Assembly: GCA_937138415.1 (NCBI GenBank)
Contig: CAKZPA010000008.1
Location: forward strand, 1-62,531
Length of the DNA stretch: 62,531 nucleotides
Direction: 5' to 3'
Source of the DNA: an uncultured Nitrospiraceae bacterium
GTDB lineage: Bacteria; Nitrospirota; Thermodesulfovibrionia; Thermodesulfovibrionales; SM23-35
Shown in pieces: positions 54,488 to 62,531 of this stretch. Each line of letters begins with the position of its first letter. The stretch's first letter is position 1. Below the pieces are notes generated by a model. It worked only from the letters and a program-made list of their open reading frames with translations, did not search any database and had not been told where the DNA came from. The position numbers and the translations under genes were made by a program.

Positions 54488-55683
54488 TGGGCGATTCCTC
54501 TGTGCTCCTTGATCTTTCTTATGAGCAGCGGGACGATCTCGTAGAGGTCGCCGACGAGACCGTACGTTGCGACGTTGAATATGGGTGCGTCCGGATTCTT
54601 GTTGATGGCGATGATGACATCCGACGACTGCATTCCGACGAGATGCTGCACTGCGCCCGATATCCCGCAGGCAATGTATATTTTTGGACAGACTGTCTTT
54701 CCCGTCTGACCGACCTGGTGACGGTACGGAATCCACCCCGCGTCGACGGCCGCCCTCGAGGAACCGACCGCCCCGCCGAGGAGCCCCGCGAGTTCCTGAA
54801 GCAGCGCGAAGCCTTTCGGGTCCCCGAGGCCTCTCCCGCCGGAGACAATGATCTCCGCTTCCTGAAGGTTCACCATGCACTCGGACACTTCTTTCACGGA
54901 CTGGAGGACCTTCGTCCTCGGCTGAATACCATCGGCCGATACGGCGACGATCTCTCCCCTTCTCCCCTCGTCGTACGCACCGCGCTTCATCACCCGTGGT
55001 CTCACTGTCGCCATTTGGGGCCTATGGCGCGGGCAGAGGATCGTCGCCATGATGTTCCCTCCGAACGCAGGCCTGATCTGGAGAAGATTGCCCGTTTCCG
55101 CATCAATCGCAAGGGACGTGCAGTCCGCGGTCAACCCCGTGCGCAGCCGCGCAGCCACTCTCGGGAAAAAAGAACGTCCGATCGGCGTCGCGCCCGCGAG
55201 GAGGATTTCCGGGCGGTGCTCCTTCACGAGCGAAGAGAGGAGATGAACGTACGGCTCGTCGTGAAAGTGCTCGAAGACTGGATGCGCAGCGTGGAACACA
55301 CGATCCGCGCCCCACTTGATCAGCTCTTCCGCCTCCTTCTCGGAGGCACCAAAGAGAAGGGCCGACAAGCTCGTCGCCAGATCATCCGCCAGTTTCCTTC
55401 CGATGCCGAGAAGTTCAAACGCAACGGAAGCCACCTTGCCTTCCCTCTGTTCCGCAAAAATCCATACCCCCTTGTACCGACGCACGTCATGAGCCGCTTC
55501 CTCCGCTCCGCCCTCTATCTCGATGATTGCTCCCTCGGGGCAAACGCTGACGCAGGCCACGCAGGCCTGGCAGTATTCGTTGATATGCGCTTTGCCCTCT
55601 CGCATGACGAGCGCATCGAAAGGGCACGAGGAGAGGCACTCCTCGCATCCCTTGCATCTTTCCGAATCGACAACTACAGGCAT
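54484..55683 (-). CDS. etfA: EtfA with N-terminal two-[4Fe-4S] ferredoxin domain
   Basis: Alpha subunit of an electron-transfer flavoprotein, 399 residues. The N-terminus carries two ferredoxin motifs, CKGCEECLSSCP and CQACVACVSVCP (within residues 1-55), as in Etfs of acetogens that serve electron-bifurcating dehydrogenases. The flavin-binding C-terminal domain has ETAL-type signatures SGGRGLGDPKGF, GSSRAAVDAGWIP, QVGQTGKTVCPKIYIACG and INKNPDAPIF. Start at 55683 (MPVVVDSERCKGC) overlaps the etfB end by ten bases. No acyl-CoA dehydrogenase or FAD/FeS dehydrogenase partner is in the window. Confidence 0.93.
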   Translation of the reverse strand: MPVVVDSERCKGCEECLSSCPFDALVMREGKAHINEYCQACVACVSVCPEGAIIEIEGGAEEAAHDVRRYKGVWIFAEQREGKVASVAFELLGIGRKLADDLATSLSALLFGASEKEAEELIKWGADRVFHAAHPVFEHFHDEPYVHLLSSLVKEHRPEILLAGATPIGRSFFPRVAARLRTGLTADCTSLAIDAETGNLLQIRPAFGGNIMATILCPRHRPQMATVRPRVMKRGAYDEGRRGEIVAVSADGIQPRTKVLQSVKEVSECMVNLQEAEIIVSGGRGLGDPKGFALLQELAGLLGGAVGSSRAAVDAGWIPYRHQVGQTGKTVCPKIYIACGISGAVQHLVGMQSSDVIIAINKNPDAPIFNVATYGLVGDLYEIVPLLIRKIKEHRGIAQ

Positions 55684-56456
55684 TCTATCCTCCGGAGTTC
55701 CCCGAGGAGTGCGAGCACCTGTTCCTCGGGTGACCCCTCGAGCATTTTTCGACCCGGTCGTGCCTCGGGGGTAAAGATGTTCTTCACCTGCGTAGGGGAT
55801 CCCTTCAACCCGACATCGCGCTCGTCTGCGGAGATGTCCGCCATTCCCCATTTCTTGATGACCGCTTTCTTTGCCGCCATTTTCCCCCTCAGGGACGGCA
55901 ACCGCGGTTCGTTCAATTCTTTCACGACGGTCAATAATGCGGGCAGGGACGATTCCACGACGTCGTATCCGTCCTCCATCAGCCTCTGGACTCGTATGGA
56001 CGTCGCGGTGATCTCCTCGATGCGCCGCACGTAAGAGACGTGCGGGATGTCGAGGAACTCGGCCGTCTCCGGCCCCACCTGTGCGGTGTCGCCGTCGATG
56101 GCCTGCTTGCCGCACAGAATAAGATCGGCTCCTATCTTGCGGATGGCCTTCGCGAGAGTGAACGATGTGGCCCACGTATCCGAGCCGGCAAATGCTCTGT
56201 CAGAGAGGAGGATGGCATCATCCGCCCCCATGGAAAGTGCTTCCCTGAGTGCGGACTCCGCCTGTGGAGGACCCATCGTGATGACGATGACGGTCCCCCC
56301 GATCCGCTCTTTCACCTGGAGACCGGCCTCGATTGCGTGCATATCGAACGGGTTGATAATGCTCGGCACGCCTTCCCGAACGAGCGTTCCGGTCTCGGGA
56401 TTGATTCTCACCTCTGCCGTATCCGGCACCTGCTTGATACAGACGACGATCGTCAT
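55674..56456 (-). CDS. etfB: EtfB, electron-transfer flavoprotein beta subunit
   Basis: Beta subunit (260 residues) binding AMP or, in bifurcating Etfs, a second FAD. It begins MTIVVCIKQVPDTAEVRINP, contains NPFDMHAIEAGLQVKE and the family signature VESSLPALLTVVKELNEPRLPS. GGGAAAGAG precedes the ATG. Coupled to the ferredoxin-domain etfA, it likely passes electrons between NADH or acyl-CoA and ferredoxin or quinone; direction and partner cannot be read from the sequence. Confidence 0.94.
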   Translation of the reverse strand: MTIVVCIKQVPDTAEVRINPETGTLVREGVPSIINPFDMHAIEAGLQVKERIGGTVIVITMGPPQAESALREALSMGADDAILLSDRAFAGSDTWATSFTLAKAIRKIGADLILCGKQAIDGDTAQVGPETAEFLDIPHVSYVRRIEEITATSIRVQRLMEDGYDVVESSLPALLTVVKELNEPRLPSLRGKMAAKKAVIKKWGMADISADERDVGLKGSPTQVKNIFTPEARPGRKMLEGSPEEQVLALLGELRRIECL

Positions 56457-56627
56457 GCTGCTCTTTCCCTTCGCGAAGAGAAGTGTACTCCTTCACGAGT
56501 GCTCACGCACCCGCACCGGCAAATCGGAATGGTATTATACGACGGTCATTTTTATGAAGTAAAGGACACCTCAGGAAAACAGAGACAGGATGACGATGCA
56601 GGGACCTACGCGAAAAAGAGCGGATGA

Positions 56628-57347
56628 TCAGTGGAGCCGGACGCGAAAACGATAATCGAGAAAATTGAAGATGACTCCGTCGGGCACAATCTCTTCCAGC
56701 TTCAAACCCGAAGCCTCCTGCTGCCCTTCCTTGAGTGTCACGCCGTTCATCCTCACCATTCGGCCATCCGGCTCATCGGCGTAAATGAACACAGAAATAG
56801 ACAGATCGGGCAATCTCTGGCGCACTTCGGCCGGCAATTCGTGCAACAGGTAAAGCCTGTTCCTATCGGGCGGCGGTATTGTCTCACTCCCTTCCGCCGC
56901 CGTCGCCGACTCGGTCGGCCCATTGCTCGTTCCGCGGAGCGGACGTGACGCCGTCTGTTGCATCGCTCCCTTCCCTTCCCGGAGCGATCGTCGCGGATCT
57001 TCATCGATCGTTCGAGGAGATTCCCCTTCCGAAGTCTTTTCGGTCGCGCGGAGGTCCCTTTCCCCGGTTTTCTCCCCTGTATCCTGCACCGATTGCAGCG
57101 CCGGGGCTTGGGCATCTGCCCGGATCACCCCGCTCTGTGGCGCCGACCTTGTGAGCGCGTACCACGCCCCCACCGATAGCCCCGCAATGAGCGCGCAAAG
57201 GACGAATGCGATCACGCCCCTGGCTGTTGGGGAAAATCGTTTTTCCTTCGGCAGGAGGACGGATTCCTGCACCGTGAGGGGGTCGGGAATTGTCGCCCTC
57301 TCCCGTTCCCTCTGCGATTTTTTCAATGCGTCGAGAATGTACGACAT
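56628..57347 (-). CDS. GspB-like general secretion protein
   Basis: Inner-membrane protein of 239 residues. The cytoplasmic N-terminus MSYILDALKKSQRERER is the hallmark of GspB/ExeB/PulB-type proteins; one transmembrane helix (about 43-65) follows, then a long low-complexity periplasmic linker rich in Thr, Glu and Arg, and the conserved GspB domain (about 165-239, LYLLHELPAEVRQRLPD onward). With GspA it helps place the type II secretion secretin in peptidoglycan. It lies six bases after gspA, coupled; the rest of the secretion system is not in the window. Confidence 0.85.
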   Translation of the reverse strand: MSYILDALKKSQRERERATIPDPLTVQESVLLPKEKRFSPTARGVIAFVLCALIAGLSVGAWYALTRSAPQSGVIRADAQAPALQSVQDTGEKTGERDLRATEKTSEGESPRTIDEDPRRSLREGKGAMQQTASRPLRGTSNGPTESATAAEGSETIPPPDRNRLYLLHELPAEVRQRLPDLSISVFIYADEPDGRMVRMNGVTLKEGQQEASGLKLEEIVPDGVIFNFLDYRFRVRLH

Positions 57348-57353
57348 AGATGG

Positions 57354-58955
57354 TTATCCCCCTCGCCGACTGAGCCGGGGATCTTTACCGCCGGCCATGT
57401 TCATGAGAGTGATAATCGTCAGTGGGCCGGCGATGCCATCCGGCTTCAGACCGGCTCTCATCTGGAATGTCCTGACACGGGCGACGAGCCCATCATCGAA
57501 CATATCCGGATCGGACACCGTCTCTCTCGCCCCATCGACGCGCGACAACTGATCGCGAAGCCAGCGCACATCCGGTCCGCGGGCGCCCGCGGAGAGGGGA
57601 CCACGATACTGCTCCGGTGCTCTCCAGAGGAGAGTGGCCTCCCCCTTCCACTTCTTTTCGATCTCCGAAAGCGGCACGTTCCGAATCTCCCGACCGACAA
57701 CGAGAACCGCCCGTTCGCCGCTCGTCTCCCTGAGAAAGGCATGGAATTCCACCCCGCCTTCCTCCCGCAGGGTTATCACCGCGGGTCTGTCGAGGAAGCG
57801 CACGGCGGCGACGTCGCCGGTCACCGACAAGCAACGCGCGCCGTCGCTCCGCGGAGCGGAGCACGCGTCATCCGGATCATCGTTCGTGTAGGGGATTCCC
57901 CATTCCGCGAAGAGGGCACGATACGCGAGTTCCTTGCTCCGACCGACCGCCTCGCCCGTCGGCCAACTCAGCGTATCAGACGTTTCCAAAGGACGATCCG
58001 GCATCCGTGCCTCAATCGTGTTTTGCCGTAAAGGAATGGGCGCCTGATTCTGCCGGTACAGGAGGGCGCCCGTAACGAGAACGCCGACGGAAACGAACAG
58101 GATGACGCCAGTCGCCCACCGCACTCGCGGACGTGGGGATGCGCCTCCTTGCCCGAGCACTTCACGAGCGGCCCTCATGAGCGTTTTCCTGTCGACGACC
58201 GCCTTCCCTTCGGCGTACGCACCGAGCAGGGCACGATCACAGATGACGTTGATCAGGCGCGGGATACCACCGCTCGCGCGATGCAGGGGAGCAGTCAACG
58301 ATTGGGGGAAAAGGGGCTTTGTCGCCCCGGCGGTAAAAAGGCGGTGATTGACGTACAGGGCGACATCCTTTTTCGAGAGAGGTCCCATATGGTAGCGCGC
58401 CGTTATGCGTTGCGAGAGCTGAACCATGTCCGGCCGCGACAGTATGTCTCTCAGCTCCGGCTGCCCGATCATGACGATCTGGAGGAGTTTCTGCTCGTTC
58501 GTTTCCAGATTGGTGAGAAGACGAATCTGCTCGAGCACATCGGGCTTCAGATGCTGTGCTTCGTCGATGATGAGGACCGTCTTCCTCCCTCTCGCGTACG
58601 CATCGAGGAGAAACGCGTTGATCGCATCGACAAACATCTTGATACTTGCGCACCCGTACGGGTACGGTATGTGCAGTTCATCGCAGACCGTCGCGAGGAG
58701 CTCCTCGACCGTCACTTTGGGATTGATGATGAAAGCCACGTTGACCGACTCCGGAATCTGTTCGAGGAGGCAACGGCAGATCGTCGTTTTGCCGGTGCCC
58801 ACCTCGCCCGTGAGGAGCACGAATCCTCCGTCCGTGTTGATGCCGTAGAGGAGGTGGGCGAGCGCTTCCCGATGCTGCTCGCTCATAAACAGATACCGCG
58901 GGTCGGGGGCGATGGAGAACGGCGGTTCCTTCAGACCAAAGTGCTCTAAATACAT
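57354..58955 (-). CDS. GspA/ExeA-like AAA ATPase with peptidoglycan-binding domain
   Basis: Membrane ATPase of 533 residues. The cytoplasmic AAA domain (about 1-270) has FGLKEPPFSIAPDPRYLFMS, Walker A GEVGTGKTTICR and Walker B LIIDEAQHL; a transmembrane helix follows (about 283-303), then a periplasmic region containing a C39-like segment and a C-terminal peptidoglycan-binding domain ending in LKPDGIAGPLTIITLMNM. Paired with gspB immediately downstream. The pair remodels cell wall for secretin assembly. GGGAG precedes the ATG closely. Confidence 0.9.
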   Translation of the reverse strand: MYLEHFGLKEPPFSIAPDPRYLFMSEQHREALAHLLYGINTDGGFVLLTGEVGTGKTTICRCLLEQIPESVNVAFIINPKVTVEELLATVCDELHIPYPYGCASIKMFVDAINAFLLDAYARGRKTVLIIDEAQHLKPDVLEQIRLLTNLETNEQKLLQIVMIGQPELRDILSRPDMVQLSQRITARYHMGPLSKKDVALYVNHRLFTAGATKPLFPQSLTAPLHRASGGIPRLINVICDRALLGAYAEGKAVVDRKTLMRAAREVLGQGGASPRPRVRWATGVILFVSVGVLVTGALLYRQNQAPIPLRQNTIEARMPDRPLETSDTLSWPTGEAVGRSKELAYRALFAEWGIPYTNDDPDDACSAPRSDGARCLSVTGDVAAVRFLDRPAVITLREEGGVEFHAFLRETSGERAVLVVGREIRNVPLSEIEKKWKGEATLLWRAPEQYRGPLSAGARGPDVRWLRDQLSRVDGARETVSDPDMFDDGLVARVRTFQMRAGLKPDGIAGPLTIITLMNMAGGKDPRLSRRGG

Positions 58956-58967
58956 CCGGCTCCCGAC

Positions 58968-59384
58968 CTAAAAGTGTGGGATGGCACCCGCGGAAAGAAC
59001 GTGGAGATGGACCTTTTCATCCGGTTTCGCCGCGTTGAAGATGCGCTCGGCGAGATCGCGCCACTCAGCGCTGTCCGTCGCCACAAGGACGAGCCGAAAC
59101 CTGTTCAGTCCGGCGCTATCCCTCTCTTTTCTCCCTGCAGCGATACTTCCCGTGATCGTCCGCTCCAACGACTCCATATCGTCTGGCTGAACGATGTAAA
59201 TGAGAAGTCGCCGCCCGATCGTCACGCGGTATCGGAGTGGGATACCCTGAGCGTGCGTCTGCGCTTCGCACTCAATGTGCCGGAACACTTCTTCCGGACA
59301 ACCGCACCCCAATGTGCCCTGCACGAACGACTTGATCTTCCCCGCATCCATCGTGAGATTCATATTATCACGGAGCATCTCCAT
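58968..59384 (-). CDS. Conserved hypothetical with CGCP motif
   Basis: Cytoplasmic protein of up to 138 residues without a recognised family. The most distinctive stretch is VQGTLGCGCPEEVFRHIEC (about 21-39), a CxCP motif followed by a third cysteine, which suggests metal or iron-sulfur binding; the centre is beta-rich (YRVTIGRRLLIYIV) and the second half resembles a small alpha/beta fold (RFRLVLVATDSAEWRDLAERIF). The ATG at 59384 and one at 59378 are both possible; GGAG stands between them. It precedes gspA by 12 bases, so co-expression is likely. Confidence 0.7.
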   Translation of the reverse strand: MEMLRDNMNLTMDAGKIKSFVQGTLGCGCPEEVFRHIECEAQTHAQGIPLRYRVTIGRRLLIYIVQPDDMESLERTITGSIAAGRKERDSAGLNRFRLVLVATDSAEWRDLAERIFNAAKPDEKVHLHVLSAGAIPHF

Positions 59385-59417
59385 TTACAATATGCGCCGC
59401 CTTCCGCGGAGGGATGT

Positions 59418-59446
59418 TTGAAGCGTGCCCGCTCTTCCGCTATAAT
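59418..59446 (+). promoter_or_regulatory. Promoter of rpe beside its start codon
   Basis: TTGAAG (59418-59423), exactly 17 bases, TATAAT (59441-59446), then eight bases to the ATG at 59455. The transcript would begin within two bases of that ATG; no Shine-Dalgarno exists. Confidence 0.65.
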
Positions 59447-59454
59447 TGATGGCG

Positions 59455-60099
59455 ATGAGAATCATCCCTGCGATCCTCGCCGAGAGAGAGAACGATTTCT
59501 TCTTCCTCATGCGTCAGGCCGAGACGTTTACGGACTACGTGCAGATCGATATCATGGACGGTTTTTTCGTCCCTTCCCGTAGCTTTCCGGTCACCGCGCT
59601 CCGGAGGCTCACAACCCCTCTCTCTTTCGAACTGCACCTCATGGTGAAACACCCCTCCGCCTTCATGGTTCAGGTCGATCACCCACGCCTGAAATCGGTC
59701 ATCTACCACGTCGAAGCCGATGTGGAACATCTCGACTTCATCGGGCAGGTGAAGAATCGCGGGGCAAAAGCCGGCCTCGCCGTCAAACCCGAGACGCGAA
59801 TCAACGATTTCGCTCCGCTCGTCGCGCACGTCGATACCATCCTCTTCATGACGGTCGATCCCGGCTATTACGGCAGCCCGTTCAAACCGGACGTCGTCGA
59901 GAAAATCAGTGACGCGCGCAGGCGATTCCTAAACGTTGAGATCGGCGTCGATGGCGGCGTTTCGCTCGACAACATCCATGTCTTCGTCGATGCGCATGTG
60001 GACTATGCATGCGTGGGAAGTCGCATCTTTTCCGGCAACAATCCCGGAGACAATTACAGGGAATTCCTGAGGCGAACGAGGGAAATCGAGAGTCCGTGA
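59455..60099 (+). CDS. rpe: Ribulose-phosphate 3-epimerase-like protein
   Basis: TIM-barrel epimerase interconverting ribulose 5-phosphate and xylulose 5-phosphate. The 214 residues start MRIIPAILAE; the metal and catalytic residues appear in DIMDGFFVPS, ELHLMVKHP, MTVDPGYYGSPF and EIGVDGGVSLDN. It is somewhat divergent from classical Rpe. The ATG at 59455 gives the standard N-terminus and lies next to a strong promoter; ATG 59449 or TTG 59446 would add two or three residues. It is followed by transketolase, forming a non-oxidative pentose-phosphate pair. Confidence 0.88.
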   Translation: MRIIPAILAERENDFFFLMRQAETFTDYVQIDIMDGFFVPSRSFPVTALRRLTTPLSFELHLMVKHPSAFMVQVDHPRLKSVIYHVEADVEHLDFIGQVKNRGAKAGLAVKPETRINDFAPLVAHVDTILFMTVDPGYYGSPFKPDVVEKISDARRRFLNVEIGVDGGVSLDNIHVFVDAHVDYACVGSRIFSGNNPGDNYREFLRRTREIESP

Positions 60100-60145
60100 C
60101 GATCGTGCATCCTTCGACGCTGAAAAGGAGAAAGGACTCCGCAGG

Positions 60146-62005
60146 ATGAAACAGGTCGAGAAACTGGAACAGATTGCCAGGTTGATTCGTTACTACATTC
60201 TGACCGCGACGGCGGAAGCAGGTTCGGGTCACCCTTCATCGTCTCTCTCCGCCGTCGATCTGATGACCGCCCTCTTCTTCGGCGGGTTTTTCAGGTTCGA
60301 TCCCGAGCAGCCGGAACACCCGAACAATGACAGGGTCATCTTCTCCAAGGGACACGCTTCTCCGCTCTTCTATGCGCTCTGGACCGTCGCGGGTCAGGTA
60401 TCCGAACGAGAGCTCATGACCATGAGGAAGTTCGGAAGCCCTTTCGAGGGGCATCCGACCGTCTCTTTTCCTTTCACCGAAGCCGCCACCGGATCCCTTG
60501 GACAGGGGTTGTCGATCGGGGTGGGGATGGCGCTCAATGCCAAATACATCGATAACCTTCCTTACCGGACATTCGTCCTCCTTGGCGACAGCGAGATGGC
60601 GGAGGGATCCCAGTGGGAAGCGATACAGATTGCCGCGCACTATCGACTTGACAACTTGATCGGCATCATCGATGTCAACAGACTCGGGCAGACAGGCGAA
60701 ACGATGTACGGTCACCGTCTCGATGCGTACAGGAAGCGTGTCGCCGCGTTCGGCTGGAAAACGATCGTCATCGACGGCCATGCCTTCGATCAGATTCTCC
60801 CCGCATATCGGAAGGCCGTGCGGATGAAAAACCACCCCGTTATGATCATCGCGAAGACGATAAAAGGGAAAGGATTTCCGTTCCTCGAAGACAGGACCGG
60901 TTGGCACGGCAAAGCCCCGAAGAGAGAAGAGGCCGACCTCGCTCTCCGGGCGTTCGGGAGCGTCGATACGTCGATCAGAGAGCGACTTCAGCAGCCCGAA
61001 GACAGGAAACCATCGATAACGACGCCGACGGAACGTCCGGAGGTGTTCTACCCCCCCGATAAGCCCGTCGCGACGCGCAGGGCGTACGGCAATGCCCTCG
61101 CGAGAATCTTCCCTTCTTTCCCCGATATGGTCGTCCTCGACGCCGAGGTAAGCAATTCGACCTTTTCTGAAATCTTCAGGGACCGCTATCCTGAGCGTTT
61201 CTTCGAGATGTTCGTGGCCGAGCAGAACATGGTCGGCACCGCGCTCGGACTCTCCCGCCGGGGGAAACTGCCGTTCGTGTCGAGCTTTGCCGCCTTCCTC
61301 ACGAGGGCGTTCGATCAGATCAGAATGAGTCAATACTCGGGCGCGAATATCAAATTCTGCGGCTCGCACGCCGGCGTCTCGATCGGCGAGGACGGGCCAT
61401 CGCAGATGGGGCTCGAAGACATCGCCATGTTCAGAGCGATCCTCGGCAGCGTCGTCCTCTACCCGTCCGATGCCGTCGCTACGGAAAAACTCGTCGAGGA
61501 AGCCGCACGCCACCGGGGGCTGGTATACATCCGCACGACGAGAGCCGATACCCCGATCCTCTACCGCAGTCACGATGTTTTTGCCATCGGCGGCTCGCGC
61601 GTTCTCAGGGCAAGCGATCGTGACCGCGTCACCGTCATCGCGGCAGGCATCACCCTCCACGAGGCGCTCGCAGCGTACGAAGAACTCATCACCACCGGCA
61701 TCCCCGTCCGCGTGATCGATCTCTACAGCATCAAACCGCTCGATGAAGAGACGCTCCGAAGAGCCGCGCGGGAGACGGGAGCGCTCCTCACCGTCGAGGA
61801 TCACTATGCGGAAGGTGGCCTCGGGGAAGCGGTGAAGGGCTTCCTCTGCACGTCTTGCGTTCCAATCCATTCCCTCGCGGTGAAGAAAATGCCGAAGAGC
61901 GGAAAGCCGCACGAGCTCTTGAACTATGAGGAGATCTCGAGGAACGCAATCGTAAGCAAAGTGAGGGAAATCGCGGGGACGTCCGAAAGAGGGAGAGAGT
62001 CGTGA
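60146..62005 (+). CDS. tkt: Transketolase
   Basis: Thiamine-diphosphate enzyme moving two-carbon units between sugar phosphates. The 619 residues are full length: the diphosphate-binding domain has ILTATAEAGSGHPSSSLSAV, SKGHASPLFYALW, GSLGQGLSIGVGMAL and GDSEMAEGSQWEA; the pyrimidine domain (about 310-470) has EQNMVGTALGLS and the catalytic Glu region; the C-terminal domain has VRVIDLYSIKPLDEETL and HYAEGGLGEAVKG. It follows rpe by 46 bases and its stop overlaps the next start. Confidence 0.95.
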   Translation: MKQVEKLEQIARLIRYYILTATAEAGSGHPSSSLSAVDLMTALFFGGFFRFDPEQPEHPNNDRVIFSKGHASPLFYALWTVAGQVSERELMTMRKFGSPFEGHPTVSFPFTEAATGSLGQGLSIGVGMALNAKYIDNLPYRTFVLLGDSEMAEGSQWEAIQIAAHYRLDNLIGIIDVNRLGQTGETMYGHRLDAYRKRVAAFGWKTIVIDGHAFDQILPAYRKAVRMKNHPVMIIAKTIKGKGFPFLEDRTGWHGKAPKREEADLALRAFGSVDTSIRERLQQPEDRKPSITTPTERPEVFYPPDKPVATRRAYGNALARIFPSFPDMVVLDAEVSNSTFSEIFRDRYPERFFEMFVAEQNMVGTALGLSRRGKLPFVSSFAAFLTRAFDQIRMSQYSGANIKFCGSHAGVSIGEDGPSQMGLEDIAMFRAILGSVVLYPSDAVATEKLVEEAARHRGLVYIRTTRADTPILYRSHDVFAIGGSRVLRASDRDRVTVIAAGITLHEALAAYEELITTGIPVRVIDLYSIKPLDEETLRRAARETGALLTVEDHYAEGGLGEAVKGFLCTSCVPIHSLAVKKMPKSGKPHELLNYEEISRNAIVSKVREIAGTSERGRES

Positions 62006-62442
62006 TTGACAATGAAACGATGCGGGAGATCATCGCTTCGCTCAAATATGCGCACGGTTTTTTCAACAGCCTCCTTTTTCTGCTCTTTCTCGCCCAGGGA
62101 TGGCACGGTCTGCAACTGAGAAAGAGGAGGTTGAGCGGCGGCCATCCCGAAGTGCGGCACGTCAAAAGACATCGAGCGCTCGGACCGTTTCTCGTGATCT
62201 TGATCATCGCCGGTTTTGCTGGAGGTATCAGCTCCGTGTATCTCATGTGGGAGGAGGTCGTTCTGTACCCGCTCCACTTCCTGAACGGGCTCGCGATCGC
62301 GGGATTGACAGTGGCGACGTATCTCGTCTCCCGGAAGATCCGCGCGCGGGAATCACGCTGGCGAGCGGTTCACGCTTCCATCGGGCTGGCGATTCTCCTG
62401 CTCTACGCGGGGCAAATCTATCTTGGACTGACCATGCTGTAG
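62002..62442 (+). CDS. DUF4079-like four-helix membrane protein
   Basis: Integral membrane protein of 146 residues starting with GTG that overlaps the transketolase stop (GTGA). It has four hydrophobic helices (about 15-35, 62-85, 90-110 and 120-143) and several conserved-looking histidines (KYAHGFFNS, HVKRHRALGP, YPLHFLNG, RAVHASIG), a pattern seen in small cytochrome b-like DUF4079 proteins, where paired histidines might bind haem. Haem binding is inference. Function unknown. Confidence 0.75.
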   Translation: MIDNETMREIIASLKYAHGFFNSLLFLLFLAQGWHGLQLRKRRLSGGHPEVRHVKRHRALGPFLVILIIAGFAGGISSVYLMWEEVVLYPLHFLNGLAIAGLTVATYLVSRKIRARESRWRAVHASIGLAILLLYAGQIYLGLTML

Positions 62443-62471
62443 GACGGGCAGACGCTGCTTCTCACTGCTTC

Positions 62472-62531
62472 TCACTTCTTCTCGATCCTGATGTTCCGTG
62501 CCCCCCTCGCCTTCCGGAGAACCGTCGCATC
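62472..62531 (-). CDS. C-terminal tail of a minus-strand gene (partial)
   Basis: From the window edge an open frame reads DATVLRKARGARNIRIEKK and stops with TGA at 62472-62474. The length is too short to name a family. It is listed because the frame is open to the edge, ends just beyond the convergent DUF4079 gene, and has the charged end typical of real proteins. Confidence 0.35.
   Translation of the reverse strand, partial: DATVLRKARGARNIRIEKK

Noticed and set aside
54304-56034. Plus-strand open frame of about 576 codons
   Set aside because: Antisense to fabD, etfA and etfB; rejected as a shadow.

Overview
The window looks like chromosome of a Gram-negative, anaerobic, chemolithotrophic or fermentative bacterium of the Desulfobacterota/Nitrospirota kind. 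The evidence is a Tat-exported periplasmic NiFe hydrogenase, a double-cubane-cluster reductase with its ATP-driven activator, a ferredoxin-domain EtfA/EtfB pair, pyruvate phosphate dikinase, ADP-forming acetyl-CoA synthetase, an archaeal-type S-adenosylmethionine synthetase and GspA/GspB secretion proteins. The phylum call is inference; no rRNA is present. Most of the window is GC-rich, but about 15.2-19.2 kb is visibly more AT-rich.

Layout. 0-5 kb: a truncated exported protein, a RelE-like ORF, a LysR regulator, then HgdC-type activase and double-cubane reductase, a small HAD protein and hypC. 5-9 kb: dcd-pyrF-trpE. 8.4-13.5 kb (minus): secA, a GAF-GGDEF diguanylate cyclase and an MglA-like GTPase in one tight unit. 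13.6-17.5 kb: miaB-mtaB and a convergent CCA-adding enzyme. 17.6-19.1 kb: tRNA-Gly(CCC), a 46-residue membrane peptide and a YeiH-type carrier. 19.2-21.3 kb: inositol-1-phosphate synthase, a CDP-alcohol phosphatidyltransferase and an IS1-InsA-like DNA-binding protein. 21.4-31.4 kb: acetyl-CoA synthetase (ADP) with a DRTGG partner, a zinc-ribbon peptide, M16 protease, pnp-rpsO and ppdK. 31.6-33.3 kb: three secreted redoxins. 33.4-37.4 kb: SOS unit lexA-dinB, divergent archaeal-type metK and recR. 37.4-43.6 kb: MTA/SAH deaminase, asd, ftsY, PBP1A and DUF1622. 43.8-47.1 kb: hydrogenase structural genes and maturation protease. 47.1-53.5 kb: aroE, HAD, APH-like kinase, rlpA, hslUV and xerC. 53.5-59.4 kb: fabD, etfAB, gspAB and a conserved hypothetical. 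59.4-62.5 kb: rpe, transketolase, DUF4079 and the tail of a further gene.

Most genes are housekeeping. The most notable points are: (i) seven genes have a recognisable -10 box only 5-9 bases before the start codon, which suggests leaderless transcripts; (ii) a perfect LexA-like palindrome fills the spacer of the lexA promoter; (iii) three short genes or ORFs lie below normal gene-calling limits: the YeiH-linked membrane peptide, an FmdB zinc ribbon, and a Cys-rich ORF that ends on the hydrogenase start codon; (iv) an inositol-lipid operon carries a transposase-derived DNA-binding protein; (v) secA is linked to c-di-GMP and polarity proteins; (vi) a possible structured RNA lies between mtaB and cca. 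No CRISPR array, complete insertion sequence or prophage was seen.
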